DNA of 64,000 nucleotides. Origin: Streptomyces albireticuli. Its GTDB lineage: Bacteria > Actinomycetota > Actinomycetes > Streptomycetales > Streptomycetaceae. The position numbers were made by a program, and so were the translations under genes. The notes below the pieces were generated by a model. It did no database searches, was not told where the DNA came from, and saw only the letters and a list, made by a program, of their open reading frames with translations. Shown here piece by piece: positions 9,238 through 18,089 of the stretch. The stretch is taken from the NCBI RefSeq assembly GCF_002192455.1, contig NZ_CP021744.1:2262001-2326000 (forward strand), written 5' to 3'. Position 1 is the first letter of the stretch, and each line of letters begins with the position of its first letter.

Positions 9238-10110
9238 ATGAACGCAACACCCCGTCCGCAGGAGACTGCGGACACCGCCGCGCCGGCGCTTCCCCAGCTC
9301 CGGTCCGGCCGTGCCTTCGCGCACACCACTGGAGCCTCCGGCTCCGGACATCCTCACCGATCGGATGGCCGCTCGCCCCATACCCCCCGGGGCGCGCGGC
9401 ACCCCGGTCCCCACGGCGGCCCCGGAACCACCCCCCCTGTTCCGGGGCCGCCGGCATGGACCCGGCGCGGGCTCTTCCCGGCGCTGTGCGTCCTGCTCCT
9501 CGCCTTCCTCACCTGGCAGACCGCCTCGCACGGCCCGCTGCGCGCCCTCGACGAGCGCCTCGGCCGTACGGTCGCGCACTCCGGCTTCCCGGGCGGACTC
9601 GCCCGTTTCCTCGCCGACCTCGGCAACGTCACGGTGGCCCTGCCCGTGCTGCTGGCGGCGATCGCCGTGTCCGCGCTCGCCACGGCGCGCGCCCGCCGCG
9701 GCCGCCGGTGGTGGCCGCCGGCGTTCGGCGCCGCCCTCGCGATGGCCGCCGTCCCGGCCCTGGTCGTCCCCCTCAAGTCCTGGGTCGGCCGCCCGGGGCC
9801 GCCGGAGATGGCGGCCTCCGGCGCGCACGACGGCTTCTTCCCCTCCGGGCACACCGCCACGGCCGCCGTCGCCTACGGCGCCGCGGCGCTGCTTCTCCTG
9901 ACCGCCACCCGCGCCGGCCGCCGTCCGCGGGCCCTGGCCCTCGGCGCGTATGTACTGCTCAACGCCGGCGTGGGGATCGGCCTGGTGCGGTGCGGGTACC
10001 ACTGGCCGCTGGACGTGGCGGGCGCCTGGTGCCTGTCCGGCGTGGTGCTGTGGGCCCTCGCCCTGCCGCTCACCCGCGTCACTCGGGCGGATCCGCCTCC
10101 CGGACCCTGA
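9238..10110 (+). CDS. PAP2-family membrane phosphatase
   Basis: This is a membrane lipid-phosphatase-like protein of about 290 residues. A disordered Ser/Pro/Gly-rich N terminus of about 75 residues precedes several transmembrane helices. All three phosphatidic acid phosphatase signatures are visible: K-x6-RP in KSWVGRPGPP, PSGHT in FFPSGHTATA with the nucleophile-activating histidine, and R-x5-H-x3-D in RCGYHWPLDVAG. Likely substrates are phosphatidate or undecaprenyl pyrophosphate. The ATG at 9238 was chosen as the first methionine near the mapped gap; the frame is open further up to 9169. Its 3' end overlaps the convergent gene at 10079 by 32 bp. Confidence 0.85.
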   Translation: MNATPRPQETADTAAPALPQLRSGRAFAHTTGASGSGHPHRSDGRSPHTPRGARHPGPHGGPGTTPPVPGPPAWTRRGLFPALCVLLLAFLTWQTASHGPLRALDERLGRTVAHSGFPGGLARFLADLGNVTVALPVLLAAIAVSALATARARRGRRWWPPAFGAALAMAAVPALVVPLKSWVGRPGPPEMAASGAHDGFFPSGHTATAAVAYGAAALLLLTATRAGRRPRALALGAYVLLNAGVGIGLVRCGYHWPLDVAGAWCLSGVVLWALALPLTRVTRADPPPGP

Positions 10111-10588
10111 AGTCGCCGGGACGGTCGGCGCCCGCGAGGTTCGCGGCCGCCTCGTGCATCGCCAGCTCCAGCGTCGCCGGGTCCGTCAGCGTGCCCGTAC
10201 CGTCGGGCGGCACGACCCAGCGGACCCCGGAGGCGTGGCGTCCGGGGTACGGGACCACCACCCAGCTGCCGAGCCCCGCGCCCCGTACCCCGGTGGCGAG
10301 CCAGCCCGCCGCGGTGCCCGGCGGCACGAAGAACCCCATGCGGCTGTCGCCGAAGTCGGCGAGGACCGGGCCCAGCCGGTCGGTGCACCGGCCCAGCACG
10401 TCCAGGGTGGGATAGCCGAGGCCGCTGGGGAGGACGAGGACGTCCCAGACCCGGCCCGCGGGCAGGAGCGCCACCCCGAGGGGGTTGCGCTCCCACTCCC
10501 ACCGGCACGTCCCGGGGTCGGGTGCCGCCGACGCCAGCCACTCCACCGCACTCCTCTTGCCCTCGTCGTTCCCCGCGCCGCCGTTCAT
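10079..10588 (-). CDS. Small protein resembling the bifunctional primase/polymerase N-terminal domain
   Basis: This 169-residue soluble protein includes ERNPLGVALLPAGRVWDVLV, FFVPPGTAAGWLATG and VRWVVPPDGTGT. I recognise the pattern from conserved Streptomyces proteins often labelled bifunctional DNA primase/polymerase. It covers only a short prim-pol-like segment, far shorter than true prim-pol enzymes, and I see no obvious metal-binding catalytic pair. Activity should therefore not be assumed. It overlaps the end of the convergent PAP2 gene by 32 bp and starts at an ATG at 10588. The 172 bp upstream of it show no further gene. Confidence 0.5.
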   Translation of the reverse strand: MNGGAGNDEGKRSAVEWLASAAPDPGTCRWEWERNPLGVALLPAGRVWDVLVLPSGLGYPTLDVLGRCTDRLGPVLADFGDSRMGFFVPPGTAAGWLATGVRGAGLGSWVVVPYPGRHASGVRWVVPPDGTGTLTDPATLELAMHEAAANLAGADRPGDFRVREADPPE

Positions 10589-10760
10589 GTGGGCTCCTCC
10601 GTTCCGTGTGCGCTCGTCCTGCGTTCACGGATGAGAGGCCGCGGGCGGCGGATCATTACGCGGGTTCCCGACGCCATGGGGCGTACGGAGACACGAAGGG
10701 GGCGCACCGGCGCATCTGCCGTCGTCGGTCAGGGGATCGGCGTGCGCCGGGCGAGGGGCG

Positions 10761-12173
10761 TCAGCTGTCGAAGCCGAGCCCGACCTTGTCCATGGCCTTG
10801 AGCCAGAGGTTGCGGCGGCCGCCGTTCTCGTCGGCGCGGGTCATCGACCACTGGGTGATGCCGATGCCCATGGACCGCACGGGCTCGGGCGGGAACGGCA
10901 GCGGCTTGCTGCGCACCATGTCCAGCTCGGTCCGCTCGGTGCGCTCCCCGGCGAGCAGGTCGAGCATGACGTCCGCGCCGAAGCGGCTGGCGCCGACGCC
11001 GAGGCCGGTGTAGCCGAGCGCGTAGGCGACCCGGCCGCCGTGCGCGGTGCCGAAGAAGGCCGAGAACCGGGAGCAGGTGTCGATGGCGCCGCCCCAGTTG
11101 TGGGTGAAGCGCAGGCCCTCCAGCTGGGGGAAGCAGCGGAAGAAGTGCTCGGCGAGCTTGCGGTAGGTGGCCGGGTGGTGGTCGTACTCGGACCGGACGC
11201 CGCCGCCGTAGTGGTGGACGATGTCGTACCCGCCCCACAGGATGCGGTGGTCGGGCGTGATCCGGAAGTAGTGGAAGTGGTTGGCGGCGTCGCCGAGTCC
11301 CTGCCGGCGCCGCCAGCCGATGGCGTCGCGCTGCTCGGGCGTGAGCGGCTCGGTCATCAGGGCGTAGTCGTAGACGGGCGCGATGTACGGGCGTACCCGC
11401 TTGACCAGCGAGGGGAAGGCGTTGGTGCCGAGCGCGGCGTGCCGGGCGAAGACCCGCCCGTAGGGGGTGCGGACGACGACGCCGGGGCCCTGGGCGGACA
11501 GCTCGGTGCCGGGCGTGTGCTCGTAGATCCGCACACCGAGGTCGAGGCAGGCCCGCTTGAGGCCCCAGACGAGCCGGGCGGGGTGCAGCATGGCGACGCC
11601 GGTGCGGTCCCAGAGTCCGGCGAGGAAGGTCGGGGAGTCGACCTCGGCGCGCAGGGCGTCCTGGTCGAGGTACTCGTAGTCGGGGAGGCCGAGCCCGGCG
11701 ACCTCGTCGGCGGCCTCGCGCAGCTCGGCGACCTGGTGCGGGGCGGTGGCGATGTCGATCTCGCCGGTGCGCTCGAAGCCGCAGTCGATGCCATGGCGCG
11801 CCACGGTGGCCTCGATCTCGGCGAGGTTGCGGCGGCCGAGCCGCTCCAGGGTGGCCAGTTCCTGGGGCCAGCGGGACTGGCCGTTGGCCCAGCCGTGGGT
11901 GAGGGAGGCGGAGCAGAAGCCTCCGTTGCGGCCGGAGGCGGCCCAGCCGGTCTCCTGGGCCTCGATGAGGACGACGTCGCGGGCGGGGTCGCGCTCCTTG
12001 GCCAGGAGCGCGGTCCACAGTCCGGAGTAGCCGCCGCCGACGACGAGCAGTTCGCACCGCTCGTCGCCGACGAGGGCGGGGAGGGCCGCCGGGCGGCCGG
12101 GGTCGTCGAGCCAGTAGGGCCGGGGTGCGGCGTCGGAGAGTGATTTGGCAGGGTTCATGGCACGAGCGGCCAT
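10761..12173 (-). CDS. FAD-dependent amine oxidoreductase (gamma-glutamylputrescine-oxidase-like)
   Basis: This 470-residue DAO-family flavoprotein probably oxidises putrescine, gamma-glutamylputrescine or a related amine to an aldehyde. The dinucleotide-binding motif is LLVVGGGYSGLWTALLAKE at about 41-59, followed by GWAASGRNGGFCSA, the usual FAD contact of PuuB/OrdL-type enzymes. The C terminus has GYTGLGVGASRFGADVMLD. The start at 12173 is fixed by an AAAAGGAG site that overlaps the stop of the permease gene only 4 bp upstream. It is therefore the last gene of a potA-permease-permease-oxidase operon. That link to polyamine import supports the substrate class. Confidence 0.85.
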   Translation of the reverse strand: MAARAMNPAKSLSDAAPRPYWLDDPGRPAALPALVGDERCELLVVGGGYSGLWTALLAKERDPARDVVLIEAQETGWAASGRNGGFCSASLTHGWANGQSRWPQELATLERLGRRNLAEIEATVARHGIDCGFERTGEIDIATAPHQVAELREAADEVAGLGLPDYEYLDQDALRAEVDSPTFLAGLWDRTGVAMLHPARLVWGLKRACLDLGVRIYEHTPGTELSAQGPGVVVRTPYGRVFARHAALGTNAFPSLVKRVRPYIAPVYDYALMTEPLTPEQRDAIGWRRRQGLGDAANHFHYFRITPDHRILWGGYDIVHHYGGGVRSEYDHHPATYRKLAEHFFRCFPQLEGLRFTHNWGGAIDTCSRFSAFFGTAHGGRVAYALGYTGLGVGASRFGADVMLDLLAGERTERTELDMVRSKPLPFPPEPVRSMGIGITQWSMTRADENGGRRNLWLKAMDKVGLGFDS

Positions 12174-12177
12174 GGTC

Positions 12178-13005
12178 TCAGCTCCTTTTACGGCGCCCGC
12201 CGACCAGCTGACCGACGAGGACGCACAGCACGGCGATGCCGAACATCGCCGTTCCGATGACATTGATTTGAACGGGTGTGCCCCGTTGTGCGGCTCCCCA
12301 GACGAACATGGGGAAGGTCACAGTCGAGCCGGCGTTGAAGTTCGTGATGATGAAGTCGTCGAACGACAGCGCGAAGGCGAGCAGGGCGCCCGCCGCGATG
12401 CCGGGGGCGGCGATCGGCAGGGTCACCCGCAGGAAGGTCTGGAGCGGGGTGGCGTAGAGGTCCTGGGCGGCCTGTTCGAGGCGGGGGTCCATGGACATGA
12501 CCCGGGCCTTGACCGCCGTGACCACGAAGCTCAGGCAGAACATGATGTGGGCGATCAGCACGGTCCAGAAGCCGAAGGTGACGCCCATGTTGAGGAAGAG
12601 GGTGGCCAGCGAGGCGGCCATGACGACCTCGGGCATGGCCATCGGCAGGAAGAGCAGGGTGCTCACCGAGGAGCGGGCGCGGAAGCGGTAGCGGGCGAGC
12701 GCGAAGGCGATCATCGTGCCGAGGACGGTCGCGCCGAGGGTGGCCCAGAAGGCGATCTCCAGGCTCAGGGAGAGCGAGCCGCACAGGTCGGCGACGCCGC
12801 AGGGGTCGGTCCAGGCGTCGGTGGAGAAGCGCTGCCACTCGTAGTTGAAGCGGCCGTTCGGCTTGTTGAAGGAGAAGACCGTGACGACGACGTTGGGCAG
12901 GATCAGATAGGCGAGGGTGGCCAGGCCCGCGAGGACGACGAGGTTGCGGCGGAGCCAGCGCGACGCCTTGGCGGGCGCCTTGGGCGTCTTGGTGGGAGCG
13001 GCCAT
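12178..13005 (-). CDS. Polyamine-type ABC transporter permease (PotC-like)
   Basis: This 275-residue inner-membrane permease has about six transmembrane helices and the binding-protein-dependent transport EAA loop at about 175-200 (AAQDLYATPLQTFLRVTLPI). It is the second permease of the spermidine/putrescine-type importer and pairs with the gene starting at 13928. The ATG at 13005 overlaps the stop of the partner permease in an ATGA, indicating translational coupling. It contains a loop with several cysteines (PCGVADLCGS) between the first two helices, typical of this Streptomyces transporter. Confidence 0.88.
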   Translation of the reverse strand: MAAPTKTPKAPAKASRWLRRNLVVLAGLATLAYLILPNVVVTVFSFNKPNGRFNYEWQRFSTDAWTDPCGVADLCGSLSLSLEIAFWATLGATVLGTMIAFALARYRFRARSSVSTLLFLPMAMPEVVMAASLATLFLNMGVTFGFWTVLIAHIMFCLSFVVTAVKARVMSMDPRLEQAAQDLYATPLQTFLRVTLPIAAPGIAAGALLAFALSFDDFIITNFNAGSTVTFPMFVWGAAQRGTPVQINVIGTAMFGIAVLCVLVGQLVGGRRKRS

Positions 13006-13928
13006 CAGACCAGGTCCTCCGTCCCGGACTTGCGGATGTAGAGGGTGACCATGGCGAGGATGGCGGCCATGAGGATGAAGGAGAGGGCGGCGGCGGTCGG
13101 GTAGTCCAGGACGCGCAGGAACTGCGACTGGATGACGTTGCCGATCATCTTCTGGTCGGTGGAGCCGAGCAGCTCGGCGTTGATGTAGTCGCCGGTGGCC
13201 GGGATGAAGGTGAGCAGGGTGCCGGCCACGACACCGGGCATGGACAGCGGGAAGGTCACCTTGCGGAAGGTGGTGAGGGGCCTGGCGTAGAGGTCTCCGG
13301 CCGCTTCGTGGAGCCTGGGGTCGATGCGTTCGAGCGAGGTGTAGAGCGGCAGGATCATGAAGGGCAGGAAGTTGTAGGTCAGGCCGCAGACGACGGCCAG
13401 CGGGGTGGCGAGGACGCGCTGTCCCTCGGTGACGCCGAGCGCGTCGGTGAGGTCGAGGACGTGCAGGGCGCCCAGGGCGGAGACGACGGGTCCGCCGTCG
13501 GACAGGATCGTCTTCCAGGCGAGGGTGCGGATCAGGAAGCTGGTGAAGAACGGCGCGATGACGAGGACCATCAGGACGTTGCGCCAGCGGCCGGCCCGGA
13601 AGGCGATGAGGTAGGCGAGCGGGTAGCCGAGGGCGAGGCAGAGCACGGTGGCGGTCGCGGCGTAGGCGACCGACCGCAGGAACTGCGGGTAGTACTCGGT
13701 GAGCGCGTCCCAGTAGGTGGCGAGGTGCCAGGTGACCTGGAAGCCCTCTTCGAGGGAGCCGGTCTGCACGGACGTGGACGCCTGGTAGACGAGGGGGGCC
13801 GCGAAGAAGACGAGCAGCCAGAGGATGCCGGGGAGCAGCAGCCAGTAGGGGGTGAGCTTCCCGCGGGCGGCCGGGGCCGTCGCCGGGGCGTCGGCGGGGG
13901 GCTCGTGCCGGGTGCCGGTCAGTGCCAT
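13005..13928 (-). CDS. Polyamine-type ABC transporter permease (PotB-like)
   Basis: This 307-residue permease begins with a short polar tail and then LTPYWLLLPGILWLLVFFAA as helix 1. The EAA loop AAGDLYARPLTTFRKVTFPL at about 203-222 contacts the ATPase. The start at 13928 forms an ATGA overlap with the stop of the potA gene, and its own stop overlaps the next permease in the same way. Membrane location and partner genes make it part of a polyamine importer. Confidence 0.88.
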   Translation of the reverse strand: MALTGTRHEPPADAPATAPAARGKLTPYWLLLPGILWLLVFFAAPLVYQASTSVQTGSLEEGFQVTWHLATYWDALTEYYPQFLRSVAYAATATVLCLALGYPLAYLIAFRAGRWRNVLMVLVIAPFFTSFLIRTLAWKTILSDGGPVVSALGALHVLDLTDALGVTEGQRVLATPLAVVCGLTYNFLPFMILPLYTSLERIDPRLHEAAGDLYARPLTTFRKVTFPLSMPGVVAGTLLTFIPATGDYINAELLGSTDQKMIGNVIQSQFLRVLDYPTAAALSFILMAAILAMVTLYIRKSGTEDLV

Positions 13929-15103
13929 CAGGTGCCCTCCCCCGCGTCCGTGCCCGCCTCGATGCTCTGCGCGGCGTCCAGGCCGAAGCTGTGGCCCGGG
14001 TTCCAGTGCAGGACGACGTCGGCGCCGGGGACCAGGCGGCCGTCGCGCTCGATGTTCTGCTCGTACACGGACAGACCGGTGCCCACGGGGCTGTCGACGA
14101 GGTACTGGGTGGAGACGCCGATGAACCCGGCCTCGGTGATGCGGCCGCGGACGCGGTTGCGGCCGTCGGGGATGGTGCCGGCGTCGTCGGCGTGGGTCAG
14201 GGTGATCTTCTCGGGCCGTATCCCGACGAGGAGTTTCTCGCCCGTCCGGGCGGTGACGGTACATCGGTGCGCGGGCAGGGCGAGTTTGGAGTCGGCGGCG
14301 CGCAGGACGATGTCGTCACCGGAGGTGTCGAGGACGTCCGCGGTGATGAGGTTGGAGGTGCCCAGGAAGTTGGCGACGAAGGTGGTGCGGGGGGTGTCGT
14401 AGAGGTCGGCGGGGGCGCCCATCTGCTCGACGCGGCCACCGTTCATGACCGCGACCGTGTCGGCCATGGTCATGGCCTCCTCCTGGTCGTGGGTGACGTG
14501 CACGAAGGTGATGCCGACCTCGGTCTGGATGCGCTTGAGCTCCAGCTGCATCTGGCGGCGCAGCTTGAGGTCGAGGGCGCCGAGGGGCTCGTCGAGGAGC
14601 AGCACCTGGGGGTGGTTGATCAGGGCGCGGGCGACGGCGACGCGCTGCTGCTGGCCGCCGGAGAGCTGCTGGGGCTTGCGGCGGGCGAAGTCGCCGAGCT
14701 GGACGAGGTCGAGCATGTCGTCGACCTGCTTCTTGACGGACTTCACGCCGCGGCGGCGCAGGCCGAAGGCGACGTTCTCGTAGATGTCGAGGTGCGGGAA
14801 GAGCGCGTAGCTCTGGAAGACGGTGTTGACGGGCCGCTTGTACGGGGGCAGACCCGTGACGTCCTTGCCGCCGAGCCGGACGGTGCCGGTGCTGGGGTCC
14901 TCCAGGCCGGCGATCATGCGCAGCGTGGTGGTCTTGCCGCAGCCGGAGGCGCCGAGCAGGGCGAAGAAGGAGCCGCCGGGGACCGCCAGGTCGAGCGGGT
15001 GCACGGCGGTGAAGGCGCCGTAGCGCTTGCTGATGCCGGTGAGGCGGACGTCCGTGCCGCTGCTGTCGCTGGTCGGGGTGGTGGTCGGGGCGGATGTTGT
15101 CAT
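13928..15103 (-). CDS. potA: Polyamine-type ABC transporter ATP-binding protein (PotA-like)
   Basis: This 391-residue cytosolic ATPase powers the two permeases encoded just downstream. Walker A is LLGASGCGKTTTLRM at about 48-62, the ABC signature QQLSGGQQQRVAVARAL at about 149-165 and Walker B VLLLDEPLGALD at about 173-184. A C-terminal TOBE regulatory domain follows (about 290-385, with LLVGIRPEKITL). PotA-type length and TOBE domain distinguish it from amino-acid ATPases. It is the first gene of the operon, and no substrate-binding protein gene is attached. The nearest candidate is the lipoprotein gene at 28956, some 14 kb away. The 139-bp leader has an imperfect palindrome at 15136-15162 of unknown role. 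Confidence 0.87.
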   Translation of the reverse strand: MTTSAPTTTPTSDSSGTDVRLTGISKRYGAFTAVHPLDLAVPGGSFFALLGASGCGKTTTLRMIAGLEDPSTGTVRLGGKDVTGLPPYKRPVNTVFQSYALFPHLDIYENVAFGLRRRGVKSVKKQVDDMLDLVQLGDFARRKPQQLSGGQQQRVAVARALINHPQVLLLDEPLGALDLKLRRQMQLELKRIQTEVGITFVHVTHDQEEAMTMADTVAVMNGGRVEQMGAPADLYDTPRTTFVANFLGTSNLITADVLDTSGDDIVLRAADSKLALPAHRCTVTARTGEKLLVGIRPEKITLTHADDAGTIPDGRNRVRGRITEAGFIGVSTQYLVDSPVGTGLSVYEQNIERDGRLVPGADVVLHWNPGHSFGLDAAQSIEAGTDAGEGT

Positions 15104-15242
15104 GGGTCTGGTCCAGGGGTGTCGGGGGCGTGAGCACGTACGGCACGTACAGCCGCGTACGTTCTCATATGTCCGGGGTCGGGCGCCGCGCCGGTGGCCC
15201 GTTCGGCGGGGACCAGAAGATTGTCGCTAATGCGGGGGGTGC

Positions 15243-16757
15243 TCAGCGCCCACCGAAGACGGTGCGGTGCCAGTCCTTCCGGGCGACCGCGGTGTTGTCG
15301 GACATCACATGCTTGACCTGGGTGTACTCCTCGAAGGAGTAGGCCGACATGTCCTTGCCGTAGCCCGAGGCGCGGAAGCCGCCGTGGGGCATCTCGCTGA
15401 CGATCGGGATGTGGTCGTTGACCCAGACGCAGCCGGCCCGCAGTTCCCTGGTGGCGCGGCCGGTGCGGTAGACGTCCCGGCTCCAGACGGAGGCGGCCAG
15501 GCCGTAGGGGGTGTCACCGGCGAGCGCCAGGCCCTCGTCGTCGCCGTCGAAGGGCAGCACGACCAGGACGGGGCCGAAGATCTCCCGCTGCACGGCCTCG
15601 CTGTCCTGCGGGGCGCCGGTGAGCAGGGTGGGGAGGTAGTACGCGCCCTTGGCGAGGTCGCCGGCGGGGGCCGCGCCGCCGGTGACGACGGTGGCGTAGG
15701 AGCGGGCGCGGTCCACGAAGCCGGCGACGCGGTCGCGGTGGGCGTGGGAGATGAGCGGGCCGAGGTCGGTGGCGGGGTCGAAGGGGTCGCCGAGGCGGAC
15801 GGTGGCCATGAGGTCGGCGACGCCGGCCACGAAGGCCTCGTACAGCGGTCGCTGGACATAGGCGCGGGTCGCGGCGGTGCAGTCCTGGCCGGCGTTGATG
15901 AGCGCGCCGGCGACGGCGCCGTGGACGGCGGCCTCCAGGTCGGCGTCGTCGAAGACGAGGAAGGGGGCCTTCCCGCCGAGTTCGAGGTGGAGCCGCTTGA
16001 CCGTGCGGGTGGCGATCTCGGCGACGCGCCTGCCGACCGGGGTGGAGCCGGTGAAGGAGGTCATGGCGACGGACGGATGGCCGACGAGGTGCTCCCCCGC
16101 GTCCTCGCCCGCGCCGCTGACGACGTTGACCACGCCGTCGGGGATGCCGGCGTCGGACGCGGCCTGGGCGAACATCAGGGAGGTGAGCGGGGTGAGCTCG
16201 GAAGGCTTGAGGACGACGGTGTTGCCGGCGGCGATGGCCGGCAGGACCTTCCAGGCAGCCATCTGGAGCGGGTAGTTCCAGGGCGCGATCGAGCCCACGA
16301 CGCCGATCGGCTCGCGGCGGACGTAAGAGGTGTGGTCGGCGCTGTACTCGCCGGCGGAGCGGCCCTCCAGGTGCCGGGCGGCGCCCGCGAAGAAAGAGGT
16401 GTTGTCGACCGTGCCCGGGACGTCGAACTCCGTGCTGAGCCGGATGGGCTTGCCGCACTGGGCGGTCTCGGTGCGGGCGAGCTCCTCGGCCCGGCCGGCC
16501 AGGACGTCCGCGAAGCGGTGCAGCGCGCCCGCGCGGTCGCCGGGGGTGGCTCCGGCCCAGCCGGGCAGGGCCCGCGCGGCGGCGGTCACCGCGGCGTCGA
16601 CGTCGGCGGGCCCGGCCGGTTCGTAGCCGAGGAGTTCGGCTCCGGTGGCCGGGTCGACGATCGCCTGCCGGCGGCCGGAGGTGCCGGTCCGCAGCCGGCC
16701 CCCGATGTACTGCGCGCCGTCGGCGAACCGCTCCGTCACATCGAACCGCTGGCCCAT
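15243..16757 (-). CDS. Aldehyde dehydrogenase, gamma-aminobutyraldehyde dehydrogenase type
   Basis: This 504-residue ALDH probably oxidises 4-aminobutyraldehyde, the product of putrescine deamination, to GABA. The catalytic glutamate is in HLELGGKAPFLVFDDADL (about 261) and the nucleophile in NAGQDCTAATRAYV (about 297). PWNYPLQMAAWKVLPA and FTGSTPVGRRV complete the NAD site. It closely resembles the dehydrogenase at 32511 in the same window (shared EGRSAGEY, GQDCTAATR and GGF-SGYGKD segments), so the two are paralogues. It lies 139 bp upstream of the potA operon on the same strand, and a near-perfect inverted repeat lies 66-101 bp upstream of its ATG. Confidence 0.85.
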   Translation of the reverse strand: MGQRFDVTERFADGAQYIGGRLRTGTSGRRQAIVDPATGAELLGYEPAGPADVDAAVTAAARALPGWAGATPGDRAGALHRFADVLAGRAEELARTETAQCGKPIRLSTEFDVPGTVDNTSFFAGAARHLEGRSAGEYSADHTSYVRREPIGVVGSIAPWNYPLQMAAWKVLPAIAAGNTVVLKPSELTPLTSLMFAQAASDAGIPDGVVNVVSGAGEDAGEHLVGHPSVAMTSFTGSTPVGRRVAEIATRTVKRLHLELGGKAPFLVFDDADLEAAVHGAVAGALINAGQDCTAATRAYVQRPLYEAFVAGVADLMATVRLGDPFDPATDLGPLISHAHRDRVAGFVDRARSYATVVTGGAAPAGDLAKGAYYLPTLLTGAPQDSEAVQREIFGPVLVVLPFDGDDEGLALAGDTPYGLAASVWSRDVYRTGRATRELRAGCVWVNDHIPIVSEMPHGGFRASGYGKDMSAYSFEEYTQVKHVMSDNTAVARKDWHRTVFGGR

Positions 16758-16822
16758 CGCATACTCCTCGACCGATCGCGTTGGTTGCAGATCTTGGCAG
16801 AGGAGAGGGTCGGCAACAAGGG

Positions 16823-16858
16823 ATTCCGTCGTGGTGTTTTGACATCACGACGGAATCG
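16823..16858. promoter_or_regulatory. 15-bp inverted repeat, candidate operator before the aminobutyraldehyde dehydrogenase
   Basis: The arms GATTCCGTCGTGGTG (16823-16837) and CATCACGACGGAATC (16844-16858) are complementary at 14 of 15 positions around a 6-nt spacer. It lies upstream of the dehydrogenase start and just downstream of the stop of the next gene at 16879. It could therefore be an operator, a terminator or both. The 11-base half-site recurs once exactly at 28844-28854 in front of the cupin/MetRS operon, which favours a protein-binding site. Confidence 0.5.
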
Positions 16859-16878
16859 GTGACGGAACGGCCGGATCG

Positions 16879-17349
16879 TCACGCCCCCCAGGAGCCCGCG
16901 CTGATGATGCTCGCGAAGAGCGCGAACCACAGGACGGGGATCACGAGCGCCGCGATGCCCAGCACGATGCCGGTGGTGGCGGCGCTGCGGTTGGTCGCCT
17001 CGCCCTTCGTCACCTTGGAGCGGCCGACGGCGCCGAAGATGATGCCGAGGATGCCCAGGATCAGGCCGAAGAACCACAGGAAGACCAGCAGGCTGCACAC
17101 CGTGCCGATGATTCCGCAGACCAGACCGGCGGTGCCCATGCTGTTGTTGGGCTGCATCGGGACGGCGTAGCCACCGGGGTAGGGCTGGACCGGGGGCGCT
17201 GCCGGGTAGGCGCCCTGCGCGGGGTAGCCCTGGCTCGGGCTCTGGGCCGGGTAGCCCTGAGTCTGGCCCTGGCCCTGCGTGGGGTAGCCGTACCCCGGCG
17301 CCGGCGGCTGCTGGGGCGCGCCGTAAGGATTCTGCTGGTAGTCAGACAT
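16879..17349 (-). CDS. DUF4190 membrane protein with tyrosine/glutamine/proline-rich tail
   Basis: This 156-residue small membrane protein has an N-terminal 65-residue low-complexity tail rich in Y, Q, P and G (repeated GYPAQ-type units). Two hydrophobic segments follow at about 70-102 and 124-150. The loop GRSKVTKGEATNR between them is the DUF4190 hallmark. Family function is unknown; in Streptomyces these proteins are common and paralogous. A second, longer copy is encoded at 18252 on the same strand, with the same GRSKV loop. The ATG at 17349 is followed by MSDYQQNPYG, and a GGGGA site lies just upstream. Confidence 0.8.
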   Translation of the reverse strand: MSDYQQNPYGAPQQPPAPGYGYPTQGQGQTQGYPAQSPSQGYPAQGAYPAAPPVQPYPGGYAVPMQPNNSMGTAGLVCGIIGTVCSLLVFLWFFGLILGILGIIFGAVGRSKVTKGEATNRSAATTGIVLGIAALVIPVLWFALFASIISAGSWGA

Positions 17350-17452
17350 AAGGTTGTCCCCTCCGTTGGACTGCGTCGGGCAATGTTATGGCGAAGGGTT
17401 GACGGTCAGTAATTGACTTCACGTGCGGTGTCCGGGCCGCCAGAATGGCCGG

Positions 17453-18049
17453 ATGACGATCAACGGGGAGAACGGGCCGGAGAGCCACGCGGACGGGCCT
17501 CGCACGGTGGCGGAGCTGTCGGCGGTCCTCGGCCGCGGCGAGCGCGTCACGTACGTCTACTTCTGGGGCCACCGGCCGCGGCCCGACGGCAGCATAGGCG
17601 CGAGCTGTTTCAGCCAGTGGTGGCCGTCGCCGTTCACGGTGGGCGGCATCACGTACGCCACGGCCGAGCACTGGATGATGGCGGGCAAGGCCCGGCTGTT
17701 CGGCGACGCCGAGGCGGAGGCACGGGCCCTCGCGGCCGCGCACCCCAAGCAGGCCAAGGACGCGGGCCGCACGGTGCGCGGCTTCGACGAGGAGCGCTGG
17801 CGCCGCCACCGCTTCGACCTGGTGGCCGAGGGCAGCGTGCACAAATTCGGCCAGGACCCGGCGCTCCGCGACTACCTGCTGGGCACCGGCGAGCGGGTCC
17901 TCGTCGAGGCGAGCCCGCTGGACCGCGTGTGGGGCATCGGCCTCGCGGCCGACGACGAGCGGGCGCGGGACCCGCGGCGGTGGCGCGGCGACAACCTGCT
18001 GGGCTTCGCGCTGATGGAGGCCCGGCAGCGGCTGGCGGAGCGGGCCTGA
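17453..18049 (+). CDS. NADAR-family protein (YbiA-like N-glycosidase fold)
   Basis: This 198-residue protein of the NADAR/YbiA superfamily contains these residues in order: YFWGHRP at about 40, SCFSQWWPSPFTVGG at about 55-69, YATAEHWMMAGKARLFGD at about 72-89 and the C-terminal WRGDNLLGFALMEAR. Family members hydrolyse N-glycosidic bonds in riboflavin-pathway intermediates (YbiA) or ADP-ribosylated nucleic acids. The substrate of this one cannot be fixed from sequence. The ATG at 17453 was chosen because the segment before it is unconserved. The gene lies between two DUF4190 genes on the other strand. Confidence 0.82.
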   Translation: MTINGENGPESHADGPRTVAELSAVLGRGERVTYVYFWGHRPRPDGSIGASCFSQWWPSPFTVGGITYATAEHWMMAGKARLFGDAEAEARALAAAHPKQAKDAGRTVRGFDEERWRRHRFDLVAEGSVHKFGQDPALRDYLLGTGERVLVEASPLDRVWGIGLAADDERARDPRRWRGDNLLGFALMEARQRLAERA

Positions 18050-18089
18050 CCCCTCCCTGCCCGGGGCCGGTGTCCGGCCCGGTTCCGGG

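Noticed and set aside
15136..15162. Palindrome-like ACGTACG...CGTACGT before potA as an operator
   Set aside because: Only the outer seven bases pair and the centre is unmatched. I mention it in the potA entry but do not list it as a site.
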